Origin: Acidobacteriaceae bacterium
Lineage (GTDB): Bacteria > Acidobacteriota > Terriglobia > Terriglobales > Acidobacteriaceae
DNA: 64,000 nucleotides
NCBI GenBank assembly: GCA_030041515.1
Contig: JASHNS010000027.1
Span: 18,319 to 82,318, forward strand
Direction of reading: 5' to 3'
The notes beneath the pieces are model-generated. The model was not told the origin of the DNA and searched no databases. It saw only the letters and a program-made list of their open reading frames with translations. Within the stretch, counting starts at the first letter, position 1. Every line of letters starts with the position of its first letter. The position numbers and the translations under genes are program-made. Of this stretch, positions 7,743 through 15,680 are shown one piece after another.

Positions 7743-8984
7743 TTACTGCACAATCGTCACCGGTTGCCCATCGCCCAGTGGCTGGCCGTTCGTAGTGCCA
7801 GTCGCCACGACGTCTCCGGCTTTCAACCCACTGACAATCTGCGCATCGCTCAAATTCAGTTTGCCCAGAGTTACCTGCGTGCGATGCAGAGATCCGCCGG
7901 CGACGCGATAGACGTACGGCGATCCCTGTTCGAAGTACAACGCGTCGCGCGGTATGACTAACACATTAGATTCATTCGCGACCGTTACCGTTACACGAAC
8001 ATTCGTGTCCGGAAGCAGGTGTCCATCCGCATCGTCGAGCGAGACGAGCACTTCGCCAACATTCCGGGTTCCAAAGGATTCGATCGTCGAGGGCAGCCGG
8101 ACGATATGTCCGTGCCACACTTCCGCGGGACGTGCGTCCCACACAATGGTTGCGGGCTGGCCCGTCTGCAGATCGCCAATTTCCGGTTCGTCAAAGTAGG
8201 CGATCACCTGTAACTGATGCAGGTCGGCCATGGACAGCAGGCGATCGCCCTGCTGCACGTATTCAGTCGGAGCCACGGGAAGGGAATACACCGTCCCGGC
8301 AAAAGGCGCGTGCACAACGGCCTGCCGCAACGCGTCCTGCGCGGCAGCATAAGCGGCCTGCGCATCCTGGAGGGCGGCCAGAGCATGCGCTACGTCCGCG
8401 GACCCATAGCCATTCTTCTTTTGTTGCTCCAGAACCTGGAGCGCACTGGTGTCCGCCGCCAGACGCTGCTGGGCGGCGCTCACCTCACTGGCTGAGGCGG
8501 CTCCGGTCGACTCCAGCCGCTGCAGCGCCTGAAGATCCTGCTGCGCCTGGTCTCGTGCAATCCTGGCGTTGTCGAGGTTGCCGGTCAGAGTGATCTGCTG
8601 GGACGGCGTTCCACCGTGGACGGCGGCCTGGTAATTTGCCTCAGCGCCCTTGAGCGCAGCCCGCGCATTGGCCACCTGCTCCTTCGCCTGACTGTCGTCC
8701 ATGGCCAGCAGCAGCTTGCCGCCGGGCACCGCTTCGCCAGAGTGAACATACACCGCACGGACCACCCCCGGAAAGGGCGCATGAGCCTCAAAGTTCGCCT
8801 GGGGTTCGGGTTCCACTTTGCCATTCGTGGCGGAGGTTTTTGTCAGATCCCCGATGGCCGCAGTCGCTACCCGGATGGGCAGTTTCTCACGAGTGGCCAG
8901 GTGAACCACATAAAAAACAAGGATCAGTGCCACAATCGTCAGCAACCAGATTCGCGCCGTATGCCGGGTCTTTTTTGTCGCCAT
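7743..8984 (-). CDS. HlyD/RND-type periplasmic adaptor (membrane fusion protein)
   Basis: A 413-residue protein with one N-terminal membrane anchor (about residues 12-28). A lipoyl half-motif follows (GVVRAVYVHSGEAVPGGKLL), then a long coiled-coil hairpin (about 90-215) and the second lipoyl half (VVHAPFAGTVYSLPVAPTEY). Beta-barrel and membrane-proximal domains end in VVATGTTNGQPLGDGQPV. This is the classical adaptor layout linking an inner-membrane transporter to TolC. First gene of the minus-strand run down to the EamA pair. The missing ABC or RND pump must be encoded elsewhere or be unconventional. Confidence 0.85.
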   Translation of the reverse strand: MATKKTRHTARIWLLTIVALILVFYVVHLATREKLPIRVATAAIGDLTKTSATNGKVEPEPQANFEAHAPFPGVVRAVYVHSGEAVPGGKLLLAMDDSQAKEQVANARAALKGAEANYQAAVHGGTPSQQITLTGNLDNARIARDQAQQDLQALQRLESTGAASASEVSAAQQRLAADTSALQVLEQQKKNGYGSADVAHALAALQDAQAAYAAAQDALRQAVVHAPFAGTVYSLPVAPTEYVQQGDRLLSMADLHQLQVIAYFDEPEIGDLQTGQPATIVWDARPAEVWHGHIVRLPSTIESFGTRNVGEVLVSLDDADGHLLPDTNVRVTVTVANESNVLVIPRDALYFEQGSPYVYRVAGGSLHRTQVTLGKLNLSDAQIVSGLKAGDVVATGTTNGQPLGDGQPVTIVQ

Positions 8985-9240
8985 CGAGGGAACCGTGAGT
9001 CAGTATATAGGACTCACCTCAGGGCTCTTAGGCTTCTGAAAAGATGACGGTTCCTAATGTGATACGTCCCCGGCCAGCAACGGGTCTCCCAGCGCGTTGC
9101 GGTCTGAAGTGATTCGAGAGCCGCGCCCCATCTGGCTGGCCTCCCCCAAACGGAATTCGCTCCCAGGCATCGCCGGATCGGTGGCTGGCTGCTCGTCGAA
9201 GCCCGAAGCCTCCGGGCAAGACCAGTTCTAGAATGAGACT

Positions 9241-9642
9241 ATGCCCTCTGCAACCCGATACACCGAAGAGCACGCGAAGGCCGGTCTTGACTTCGATTTC
9301 CCCGCCATTGAAACCTGGCCCAATCAATTTCCTGCCTATGAGATCGCGATTGACGATCCGGAGTTCACCTCCGTCTGCCCGAAGACCGGGCTTCCGGATT
9401 TCGGTACCATCACGCTGCGCTACATGCCGCGGGAACGGTGCCTGGAGCTCAAATCCTGGAAGGAGTACCTCTTCTGCTACCGTAATCTCGGTATTTTTCA
9501 GGAGAACGTCGTCAACCAGGTGCTGGAAGACGTTGTGAAGGCCTGTGATCCGGTCTGGGCTGTGGTCAAAGGCGATTTCCGGCCGCGCGGAGGCATTTCC
9601 ACGACCATCGAGGCGCGCTGGCCGCGGCCCCTTGCCGAGTAG
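9241..9642 (+). CDS. queF: NADPH-dependent 7-cyano-7-deazaguanine reductase QueF (type I)
   Basis: A 133-residue protein of normal length for the short, unimodular QueF. It reduces preQ0 nitrile to the preQ1 amine in queuosine synthesis. Seen: catalytic cysteine in the motif SVCPKTGLPDFGTI (about residue 46), ELKSWKEYLFCYRN (NADPH/substrate segment of the family), and the C-terminal FRPRGGISTT. No other queuosine gene is in the window. The 256-bp upstream gap contains a short GC hairpin (9201-9217), but I could not recognise a preQ1 riboswitch in it. Confidence 0.93.
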   Translation: MPSATRYTEEHAKAGLDFDFPAIETWPNQFPAYEIAIDDPEFTSVCPKTGLPDFGTITLRYMPRERCLELKSWKEYLFCYRNLGIFQENVVNQVLEDVVKACDPVWAVVKGDFRPRGGISTTIEARWPRPLAE

Positions 9643-9726
9643 CTCAGTGCGCCGGCACGGGGCTTTTGCGCGAGTTGAACTGAATGTGGATGCCGCGGCT
9701 CGACAAACAGGAAACCTGTTTCGCGT

Positions 9727-10404
9727 TCAGTCCTGGGGCCGCTGCTGTTCGCGCTGCTGCATCATCTGTTGATACATCTGCGCCGGGGTTCGCACCGGGA
9801 AGTTCAAATTGCCGGCGGGCGGCGGAGGTTGACGCTGATAGAGCGGCTGCTGGTAATCAGGCTCATCGGTCTGCGCGAAGGACTGCGGCGACGAAGGAGG
9901 AGCGTTCCCGCGCTCGCTCAGTACCAGCTCCCGTGGCGTGCCCTCCGGGGTGACGCCCAGCATCAGCACGTTGTAGCCAGCTCCCTCAAGAAGTTCCGTG
10001 AGAATCTGCCGGGGATTGCCCGGGCCGTACACACCAAAAACACGCTGATCCTGGCTCAGCCCGCTGATGGACATGCCACCCGACTTCCCAAGCTGGTCGA
10101 CGATCTCGTTCAGGCTCGAGTTGTCCGCTTTCACAGAGAGCTTGCCGTCTGCAAGGGTAACGGTCGCAGGTTGCGGCGGCTCGTCCACCGGCGTGAGCGG
10201 TCCTGTCGGCTTTGTCTGGGGGGCGGTGCTGGCTCCGAGTTTCACGTGAGCGCCCGTGTCCGCCTTGATCAGCCTGGCGTGCGCGTCGCGATGGTGTTCG
10301 TGCGTAACGCGCCTCGAAACCGGCTGCGCTGCACAGACCGCCGCAGCCGCCAGGATCGCGATTCCTGCCCATGCCGGCTTGCGCAGAAAGGATGGAAAGA
10401 GCAT
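9727..10404 (-). CDS. secreted protein with STN/secretin-N-like domain
   Basis: A 225-residue protein. The ATG giving MLFPSFLRKPAW is chosen because it opens a signal peptide (GIAILAAAAVCAAQP). The centre (about residues 80-145) reads VTLADGKLSVKADNSSLNEI, then a short helix and GVYGPGNPRQILTELLEGAG. This resembles the STN beta-alpha-beta module found before secretins and TonB receptors. The C-terminus is Gln/Pro-rich (YQQMMQQREQQRPQD) and probably disordered. It is divergently transcribed from the next gene with 117 bp between. Function unknown; a cell-envelope role is inferred from the signal peptide and fold. Confidence 0.65.
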   Translation of the reverse strand: MLFPSFLRKPAWAGIAILAAAAVCAAQPVSRRVTHEHHRDAHARLIKADTGAHVKLGASTAPQTKPTGPLTPVDEPPQPATVTLADGKLSVKADNSSLNEIVDQLGKSGGMSISGLSQDQRVFGVYGPGNPRQILTELLEGAGYNVLMLGVTPEGTPRELVLSERGNAPPSSPQSFAQTDEPDYQQPLYQRQPPPPAGNLNFPVRTPAQMYQQMMQQREQQRPQD

Positions 10405-10521
10405 CGAACTCCGCAAGGGTAGCAGGACTGAATCCCCGGAACCCGGAACCGCCTGCCACCTGTGTACTAGACTAGCAGTGTTTCGATTTCGCTCGGGAAA
10501 GTGCGGGAAGGGAAGAGCTCG

Positions 10522-11565
10522 ATGCGCCGGCACCTTGTGAGATTCCTCGCTGGTCTCCTGCCCGTGGCTGTGTGCTCTGCCGCCTGTGCGGTTTCCTGCA
10601 CCACAGAATCGCAGATGACCGCGGCGCAGCGCATGGCCCTGGAGCAGTCGGCGCTCGCCCTTGCCAACAATGTGCGCGCCGGCAATTTGACTGCTCTGAA
10701 GGCGCAGACGCTGCCCGGCGTGGCGGCTCAGTTTACCGGCATCGCGGACTCCGTACAGGCTGTGCAGCCCTTCATTCAGCGCGCCACGCTGACAGCTGAC
10801 GCGCTCTACCAGTTAAATGCCACCGATTTGGCCGCCGCCCAGGAGGCGCAGTTCTTCTGCGGTGTACCCGGGTCCCCGCTCATCGTTACGCTGACGATTC
10901 CCAACCTGCCGCCTGGCCAGTACGCTTTAGCGGTTCTGCATGCCACCGGCGTGGAGCACCCGCAACAGCTCTCCATGATCCTTTCGAACTCTGGAGGCGG
11001 GGGATGGAAGCTGGCGGGCTTCTTCACCAGGCCCATGACCCTGGGCGGGCACGATGGCGTGTGGTTCTGGCAGCAGGCACGCGCCTATGCCGCGAAGAAG
11101 CAGAGCTGGAACGCATGGTTCTATTACCAGACGGCGCAGTATTTGCTGAATCCTGTCGATTTTCTCTCCAGTCCCAACCTGCAGAAGTTGCTGCGCGAGG
11201 CTGAAGATGTCCAGCCCTCGGGACTGCCGGATGAGCAGCCCATGCACCTCAGCAGCGATGGCCAGGGTTTCGACATCACCAGTCTCCACACCGGAGAACT
11301 CGCTGGTCAGCTGGATCTTATTGTCAACTTCAGGGGAGCCCCGGAACCGGATCCCGTGGCGGAACGTGCCGAAGTGACGGCAGTGATGCGAGCGCTCCTC
11401 CAGCAGCACCCAGAACTCGCCCTCGGCTTTCATGGCCTCTGGGTTTATGCCGATGTACCCGGTCAGCCCGCGTTTGCGCTCGAATTACCGATGAGCCAGA
11501 TCCAGAATTCCGTTCCCTCTGCAGGACAACAGAACACATCTCAATCAGGAAAGAAGACAGGTTAG
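10522..11565 (+). CDS. secreted or lipoprotein-like conserved hypothetical protein
   Basis: A 347-residue protein. ATG is preferred over the GTG 21 bases upstream because GGGAAGAG lies upstream at normal spacing and the protein then begins MRRHLVRFLAGLLPVAV, a signal peptide. Two cysteines (SAAC, AVSC) could be a weak lipobox. The body has no catalytic motif I recognise. The segments WFWQQARAYAAKKQSWNAWF and AQYLLNPVDFLSSPNLQKLL look helical and TPR-like. Typical of lineage-specific acidobacterial secreted proteins. Ends 10 bp before the nitroreductase gene. Confidence 0.7.
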   Translation: MRRHLVRFLAGLLPVAVCSAACAVSCTTESQMTAAQRMALEQSALALANNVRAGNLTALKAQTLPGVAAQFTGIADSVQAVQPFIQRATLTADALYQLNATDLAAAQEAQFFCGVPGSPLIVTLTIPNLPPGQYALAVLHATGVEHPQQLSMILSNSGGGGWKLAGFFTRPMTLGGHDGVWFWQQARAYAAKKQSWNAWFYYQTAQYLLNPVDFLSSPNLQKLLREAEDVQPSGLPDEQPMHLSSDGQGFDITSLHTGELAGQLDLIVNFRGAPEPDPVAERAEVTAVMRALLQQHPELALGFHGLWVYADVPGQPAFALELPMSQIQNSVPSAGQQNTSQSGKKTG

Positions 11566-11575
11566 ATTTTCGGGC

Positions 11576-12223
11576 ATGGCCAGACGAATGGAAAAAACTT
11601 TCAGCGAAGCAGTTGAGGAGCGCCGCGCAACCCCCAGTTTCGACGGCGAGCCGATCCCGGAGGCGGATCTGAAGAAAATTCTCGAAGCTGGGTTGAAAGC
11701 TCCCAGCGGCTATAACCTCCAGCCCTGGCGCTTCGTGGTGGTCCGGACGCCCGAGCAGCTCAGGCGTCTGCGCGCCGCCAGCTTCAACCAGGCGAAGGTC
11801 GAGGAGGCTTCGGTGGTCATCGTGGCCTGCGGAGACAAAGACGGCTGGCGCACGGACATGGAAGAGATGATCCGCATGGGACGCGAAGGCGGCATGACGG
11901 AGAATTACGCCGCCCAGGCGCGGGTGAATATTCCTGAATATCTGGGTGACCATCCCAACTTGTCCGCGTGGCTGAACCGCCATGTGATGATCGCGCTGAC
12001 CACCATGATGTGGATGGCGGAAGTTCTGGGCTACGACACGGCTCCCATGGAGGGCTATGAATCAGCCAAAGTCTGTGAGGTGCTGCGGTTGCCGCTGAGC
12101 TACGAAGTGGTCGCGCTGCTCGGCATCGGCCATCTGCAGGGGCCCGACAAATTCAACGGCGGCCGCTTCAGCATGGCGCATACCGTCTTCGACGGCGAGT
12201 ACGGCAAGCCGTTCCGCCTGTGA
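11576..12223 (+). CDS. nitroreductase-family FMN flavoprotein
   Basis: A 215-residue protein with the family N-terminal helix and FMN-phosphate loop: EERRATPSFDGEPIPEADLK, then APSGYNLQPWRFVVV. C-terminal features are a GYD-APMEG segment and the VVALLGIGHL strand. Such enzymes reduce nitro or quinone substrates with NAD(P)H through a bound FMN, normally as a homodimer in the cytosol. The stop overlaps the GTG of the NUDIX gene (GTGA), so the two are translationally coupled. Substrate cannot be told from sequence. Confidence 0.88.
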   Translation: MARRMEKTFSEAVEERRATPSFDGEPIPEADLKKILEAGLKAPSGYNLQPWRFVVVRTPEQLRRLRAASFNQAKVEEASVVIVACGDKDGWRTDMEEMIRMGREGGMTENYAAQARVNIPEYLGDHPNLSAWLNRHVMIALTTMMWMAEVLGYDTAPMEGYESAKVCEVLRLPLSYEVVALLGIGHLQGPDKFNGGRFSMAHTVFDGEYGKPFRL

Positions 12224-12660
12224 GACGCGAATACCCCGATGCGCCCATTCCCGGCGTGGGCGCGGTGATCCTCCGCGGCGGCGATCCGCCGTCGGTCCTT
12301 CTTATCCGTCGCGGCCAGGAACCACTGAAAGGCGAATGGTCGCTTCCCGGAGGAGCCGTGGAGCTGGGCGAAACTCTCGAGGAAGCCATCCGCCGGGAGG
12401 TGCTCGAGGAAACCGGCCTCGCCGTGGAGCCTGCCGGAATCGTTCAGGCTTTCGATCGCATCTCGCGCGACGCTGACGGCCGCGTTCGCTACCATTACGT
12501 ACTCGTGGACTTTCTCTGCCGGGTCACCGGCGGCTCGCTGGCCTGCGCCAGCGATGCGACGGAAGCCCGCTGGGCCGGCCCCGGGGAACTGGACTGTCTA
12601 ACACCTTTGACGATGGAAGTGATCCAAAAGGCGATGCAGATGGCCTCCGCCGTCATCTAA
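12220..12660 (+). CDS. NUDIX hydrolase
   Basis: A 146-residue protein with GTG start overlapping the previous stop. The NUDIX box is complete (about residues 45-67): G-x5-E-x7-REVLEETGL, supplying the Mg2+-binding glutamates. The length and the N-terminal PIPGVGAVILRGG strand fit ADP-ribose or nucleotide pyrophosphatases. Coupled to the nitroreductase gene; the following alpha/beta hydrolase begins 30 bp downstream. The exact nucleoside-diphosphate substrate is not predictable. Confidence 0.9.
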   Translation: MRREYPDAPIPGVGAVILRGGDPPSVLLIRRGQEPLKGEWSLPGGAVELGETLEEAIRREVLEETGLAVEPAGIVQAFDRISRDADGRVRYHYVLVDFLCRVTGGSLACASDATEARWAGPGELDCLTPLTMEVIQKAMQMASAVI

Positions 12661-12690
12661 CCCATCGGCGTTTGCCAGGGTCGGGGAGAT

Positions 12691-13692
12691 ATGGCCACAA
12701 CAGCAGCGGCTCCGCAAAAACGGCGACGGTTCCGAAGGGTGCTTCGCTGGCTCTTGCTGGTCGTCGTGCCGCTGCTCTCTGCTTTGATCTTCTTCGCCCT
12801 GCTGCAACCACTGACGCTCCTCGTTGCGGCCACCCAGGCGCGTCTCTGGTTCGATGGCATTCACAGCGAGTACACAGACATTCCCTTTGCGGGCTCCAGC
12901 TACGTCCGGGTCCACTACTTCCAGGGCGGTTCAGGCTCGCCGATCGTGCTGGTTCACGGACTGGGCGGCCGGGCTGAGGACTGGGCCAATCTGATGCCAC
13001 TGCTGGTCCGCAATCATCACCGCGTCTATGCGCTCGATCTTCCCGGCTACGGCCGTTCCGACTGGCCGCGCAACGCCAGCTACTCCATCGCGGAGGAATC
13101 GCAGGCCGTCGAGGCCTTCATGGACCATCTGCATCTGGCGCACGCCGACCTCGCTGGCTGGTCCATGGGCGGGTGGATTGCCATGCAGGTGGCACTCGAT
13201 CAGCCGCAGCGCATTCGCCGCCTGGTGGTCTTCGACAGCGCGGGGATCACCTTTAAACTCAACTGGAACACCGCCCTGTTTGAGCCGAACACGCCGGAGA
13301 AACTGCGCGAACTGGACAATCTGCTGTGGCCCACGCCGGCGCCGGCGGTGCCTGGCTTCATTCAGCACGCCATCTTTCGCTACGTCGACCGGCATGGATG
13401 GGTCGTCCGGCGCAATATGGATTCCATGCTCACCGGCAAAGCGCTGCTCGATAACAAACTCGGCGCCCTGAAAATGCCGATGCTGATCGTCTGGGGCCAG
13501 CAGGATCACTTGCTGCCCGTTTCCATTGGCGAGCAGATCCACCGCGACGTCCCTCAGTCCGAGCTGGAGATCTTCGTTGGCTGCGGGCATCTGGGCCCGG
13601 AGCAGTGCGCGGGCCGCATGGCCCCGGTGGTGAACGGTTTCCTGGATGAACCGGCGCCGATGCCGGGCCGCGAAGCCATCGTCCCCAAGTAA
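12691..13692 (+). CDS. membrane-anchored alpha/beta-fold hydrolase
   Basis: A 333-residue protein with an RRRFRR patch and a transmembrane anchor (about residues 20-48), then an alpha/beta-hydrolase domain. Seen: HGLGGRAEDW oxyanion region, nucleophile elbow GWSMGG, acid in WGQQDHLLP and catalytic histidine in GCGHLGP. The order and spacing give a complete Ser-Asp-His triad. The active domain probably faces the periplasm. Third gene of the nitroreductase-NUDIX-hydrolase run. Ester, lactone or C-C bond substrate unknown. Confidence 0.87.
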   Translation: MATTAAAPQKRRRFRRVLRWLLLVVVPLLSALIFFALLQPLTLLVAATQARLWFDGIHSEYTDIPFAGSSYVRVHYFQGGSGSPIVLVHGLGGRAEDWANLMPLLVRNHHRVYALDLPGYGRSDWPRNASYSIAEESQAVEAFMDHLHLAHADLAGWSMGGWIAMQVALDQPQRIRRLVVFDSAGITFKLNWNTALFEPNTPEKLRELDNLLWPTPAPAVPGFIQHAIFRYVDRHGWVVRRNMDSMLTGKALLDNKLGALKMPMLIVWGQQDHLLPVSIGEQIHRDVPQSELEIFVGCGHLGPEQCAGRMAPVVNGFLDEPAPMPGREAIVPK

Positions 13693-13698
13693 CGTTTC

Positions 13699-14091
13699 CT
13701 ACGGGTGGCCCGGCTGCCGGAGCTGTTGCTGCAACTCACCGCAGAATCCGCGATAGTGGCGCACAAATCGGAAATCCGCGAACAGCGCAGCCCCGGCCAC
13801 CAACAGGCACGCAAGGAGCACCCAGCGGCTGCGGCGATCCGGATATCGCCCCATCTGGCGGAAGCACACCGAAATCAAAAACGCCGCCAGCGTCGCCAGC
13901 ACGGTCAGCGGAGCCAGTGAATCACAGTGAATCTCCGCCCCCGAACTTCTCCCGATCAGCCATACGGATGCGGCCGCCGCCAGCAGCGCCAGGAAACCGG
14001 TGGCCAGAATGGCGCGAGGGAACCGCCGCGAGGATCCGGGCCGGCCGGTTTCCTGAGCTCTCCGCTCTGAGCTCTGCTCTCTGTCCTTCAG
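13699..14091 (-). CDS. three-helix membrane protein with unusual start, overlapping kdsC
   Basis: The frame is open from the end of kdsC to 13699 and encodes three hydrophobic segments: AILATGFLALLAAAASVWL, LTVLATLAAFLISVCF and WVLLACLLVAGAALF. The only ATG/GTG/TTG start is a GTG at 13902, which would drop the first helix and give 67 residues. A CTG at 14091-14089 overlaps the kdsC stop and sits about 6 nt after a GGAAAGG-like ribosome site, giving 130 residues and translational coupling. I prefer the longer form. Family not recognised. The C-terminus converges on the alpha/beta hydrolase gene with 6 bp between. Confidence 0.5.
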   Translation of the reverse strand: MKDREQSSERRAQETGRPGSSRRFPRAILATGFLALLAAAASVWLIGRSSGAEIHCDSLAPLTVLATLAAFLISVCFRQMGRYPDRRSRWVLLACLLVAGAALFADFRFVRHYRGFCGELQQQLRQPGHP

Positions 14092-14759
14092 AATCCGCCC
14101 TTTCCGATGTCCATGTTCGCCGGCAATGGATCGCGCTCGTCGATGTAACGCTCCACCGTCTGGTCGAGGATGCCTTTCGCGGCCAGGATAAACTCCACCG
14201 CGTCGCGCCCGGCGCCATGCCCGCCCTCATGCGACGTCACGTAATGCGCCGCCGCTTTCACCTGCTCGCGGGCGTTGGCTACAGCGATGGCCAGGCCGCA
14301 GACCCGCATCACCGGCAGATCGATGATGTCGTCTCCGACGTACGCGATTTGTTCCAGGCCGATGTTTTCCTTCGCCATCATCTCGCGCACCGCGTGCATC
14401 TTGTACGCCTGGCCCATGTACACGTATTCGATCCGCAAGTCGCGTGCCCGCAGCGCCACGGTCTCCGAGATGCGCTTGGTAACGATGGCGCACTTCATGC
14501 CGCCAAGCTTCGCCATCGAGATACCCGTGCCATCCTGGGCGTTGAAGCCCTTTGCCTCGACCATGCTCTGCGAGCAAATGCCGTAGCCGCCTTTGTCTTT
14601 GTGTTCATCTGCGCTCTGCGCGGTCGCGTGTCCGGCGGTGTCGCCGCCCGGGGCAGGGAAGATCCAGATGCCGCCGTCGGTCAGCACCCCGTCGACGTCG
14701 AAGATCAGAAGTTGTATGCGGCGCGCGCGTTCCTCAGCGGACAATGTGGTGGATGTCAT
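14088..14759 (-). CDS. kdsC: 3-deoxy-D-manno-octulosonate 8-phosphate phosphatase KdsC
   Basis: A 223-residue HAD-superfamily phosphatase (C0 type, no cap). Seen: nucleophile motif LLIFDVDGVLTDGG (about residues 17-30), motif II threonine in CAIVTKR and motif III/IV YVGDDIIDLPVM. It removes phosphate from KDO-8-P on the way to the lipopolysaccharide core. It is longer than the usual ~180 residues. An extra stretch after GGIWIF (about 32-75, including HKDKGGYGICSQ) replaces the short KdsC loop, and the C-terminus is extended. The transposon at 14795 sits 35 bp upstream of its start and may affect its promoter. Confidence 0.88.
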   Translation of the reverse strand: MTSTTLSAEERARRIQLLIFDVDGVLTDGGIWIFPAPGGDTAGHATAQSADEHKDKGGYGICSQSMVEAKGFNAQDGTGISMAKLGGMKCAIVTKRISETVALRARDLRIEYVYMGQAYKMHAVREMMAKENIGLEQIAYVGDDIIDLPVMRVCGLAIAVANAREQVKAAAHYVTSHEGGHGAGRDAVEFILAAKGILDQTVERYIDERDPLPANMDIGKGGF

Positions 14760-14786
14760 CTGTTCGCATTGTAACCAGCGTCATCT

Positions 14787-14794
14787 CAGCCGGA
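14787..14794. repeat. left target-site duplication CAGCCGGA
   Basis: Eight bases, CAGCCGGA, sit directly outside the left inverted repeat. The identical octamer is found directly outside the right one (17899-17906). This is the footprint expected from insertion of a DDE transposon. Confidence 0.9.
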
Positions 14795-14810
14795 GGTAGT
14801 GGGCTACTTT
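14795..14810 (+). repeat. left terminal inverted repeat
   Basis: GGTAGTGGGCTACTTT, matching 16 of 16 bases with the reverse complement of the right end. Bases 14797-14808 also form a small hairpin (GTAG-TGGG-CTAC). Confidence 0.9.
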
Positions 14811-14854
14811 GAAAACGGCTCTCAAGCGTCGGTCCGTCGTGCCATACTGAGGGT

Positions 14855-15136
14855 ATGCCAAAGCGGAATAGCAAGGCACGCCCCACCGATATAAACCAGA
14901 TCGCGCAACTATTGGTCGAAAGATCAACGCAGGAGAGCGAACCGGAAGTTGCGCCCCCGGTAAGGCTTCCCGTGCCTCGTGCTGTGTCGCGCATCATGTC
15001 ACAGATGGGCAGAAGGGGCGGCAAGATTGGAGGCAAGCGCCGTCTTGTCACCATGACCGATGAGCAGCGCCGCGAAATTGCTTCCCGCGCCGCTAATGCC
15101 CGGTGGAAAAAGGCGAAATCCACACCCGAGCGGTAA
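14855..15136 (+). CDS. cargo: small basic protein with GGK-IGGKRR motif
   Basis: A 93-residue, strongly basic protein. The C-terminal half reads GRRGGKIGGKRRLVTMTDEQ then REIASRAANARWKK. This is a short motif seen in many small proteins of plasmids and mobile elements, with a helical, nucleic-acid-binding look. It is the first gene inside the left end (44 bp from the inverted repeat). ATG has only a very close GAGGG in front, so initiation may be leaderless or weak. No known function; probably mobile-element cargo. Confidence 0.65.
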   Translation: MPKRNSKARPTDINQIAQLLVERSTQESEPEVAPPVRLPVPRAVSRIMSQMGRRGGKIGGKRRLVTMTDEQRREIASRAANARWKKAKSTPER

Positions 15137-15242
15137 TCTTGTCAAGCAACAATTTGTGTGCAACGCCGCTCTCAGGGGATTGACTTTGTCAGCATTTTCC
15201 ACAATCCTCACAGGAGAGAGAATCCCGAAAGGCAATAGGCTC

Positions 15243-15494
15243 ATGGCTTCACATCCACCAAAGAAAGGTCCGCGAATGACCCGTTTGGCCAGCCAGCCAC
15301 ACGTCAGCCCCGAAGAAGCCGAAAGACTCGAATTTGAAGCCGAACTGGACGGCTCCGCCGACAGGGTATTTAACGCATTAGAAAAGGCCCGCAATAAGAT
15401 GACGCCAGAGGAACGCGAGCGCGCCGAACGAAACTCTGCGTCTATCTTGAGGAGCGCCACCGGAAGCGCAAAGCCCGCGCGGCGGCGCGCTTAA
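15243..15494 (+). CDS. cargo: small charged helical protein
   Basis: An 83-residue protein from the ATG giving MASHPPKKGPRM; an internal ATG (MTRLASQ) is possible. The rest is rich in Glu, Arg and Ala with predicted helices (SPEEAERLEFEAELDGS, MTPEERERAERNSASI) and a basic tail KPARRRA. It lies 106 bp after the previous cargo gene. Its 3' end overlaps the convergent 65-residue gene by 53 bp. Looks like an antitoxin-size or DNA-associated protein, but no family is recognised. Confidence 0.55.
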   Translation: MASHPPKKGPRMTRLASQPHVSPEEAERLEFEAELDGSADRVFNALEKARNKMTPEERERAERNSASILRSATGSAKPARRRA

Positions 15495-15639
15495 ATTCCT
15501 CGACGTATTCCCGCTTATCCGCTTCCGACAAGTGCGGCGCGTGTTCCGCCAGCAGCGCCTCGAAAGCGGGCAGATCACCCTTTACAACCAGTTCCCGATA
15601 ATGCCACCTGAACTCCTGGACATCCCGGCGAGTTGCCAT
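15442..15639 (-). CDS. cargo: small helical hypothetical protein
   Basis: A 65-residue protein starting MATRRDVQEFRWHYRELV and continuing with an amphipathic helix (EADKREYVEEFKRAAARALR) and a basic end. It lies 41 bp downstream of the 250-residue cargo gene on the same strand and overlaps the plus-strand 83-residue gene tail-to-tail by 53 bp. Its composition is protein-like rather than random, but one of the two overlapping frames may not be expressed. Confidence 0.5.
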   Translation of the reverse strand: MATRRDVQEFRWHYRELVVKGDLPAFEALLAEHAPHLSEADKREYVEEFKRAAARALRFRWRSSR

Positions 15640-15680
15640 CGTGGATTTTCCTGTCAGCGAAACCATCGCTGCCTTTCACG

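Noticed and set aside
8985..9240. preQ1 riboswitch upstream of queF
   Set aside because: A small hairpin (9201-9217) exists, but the preQ1 aptamer loop and A-rich tail near the start codon are not visible.
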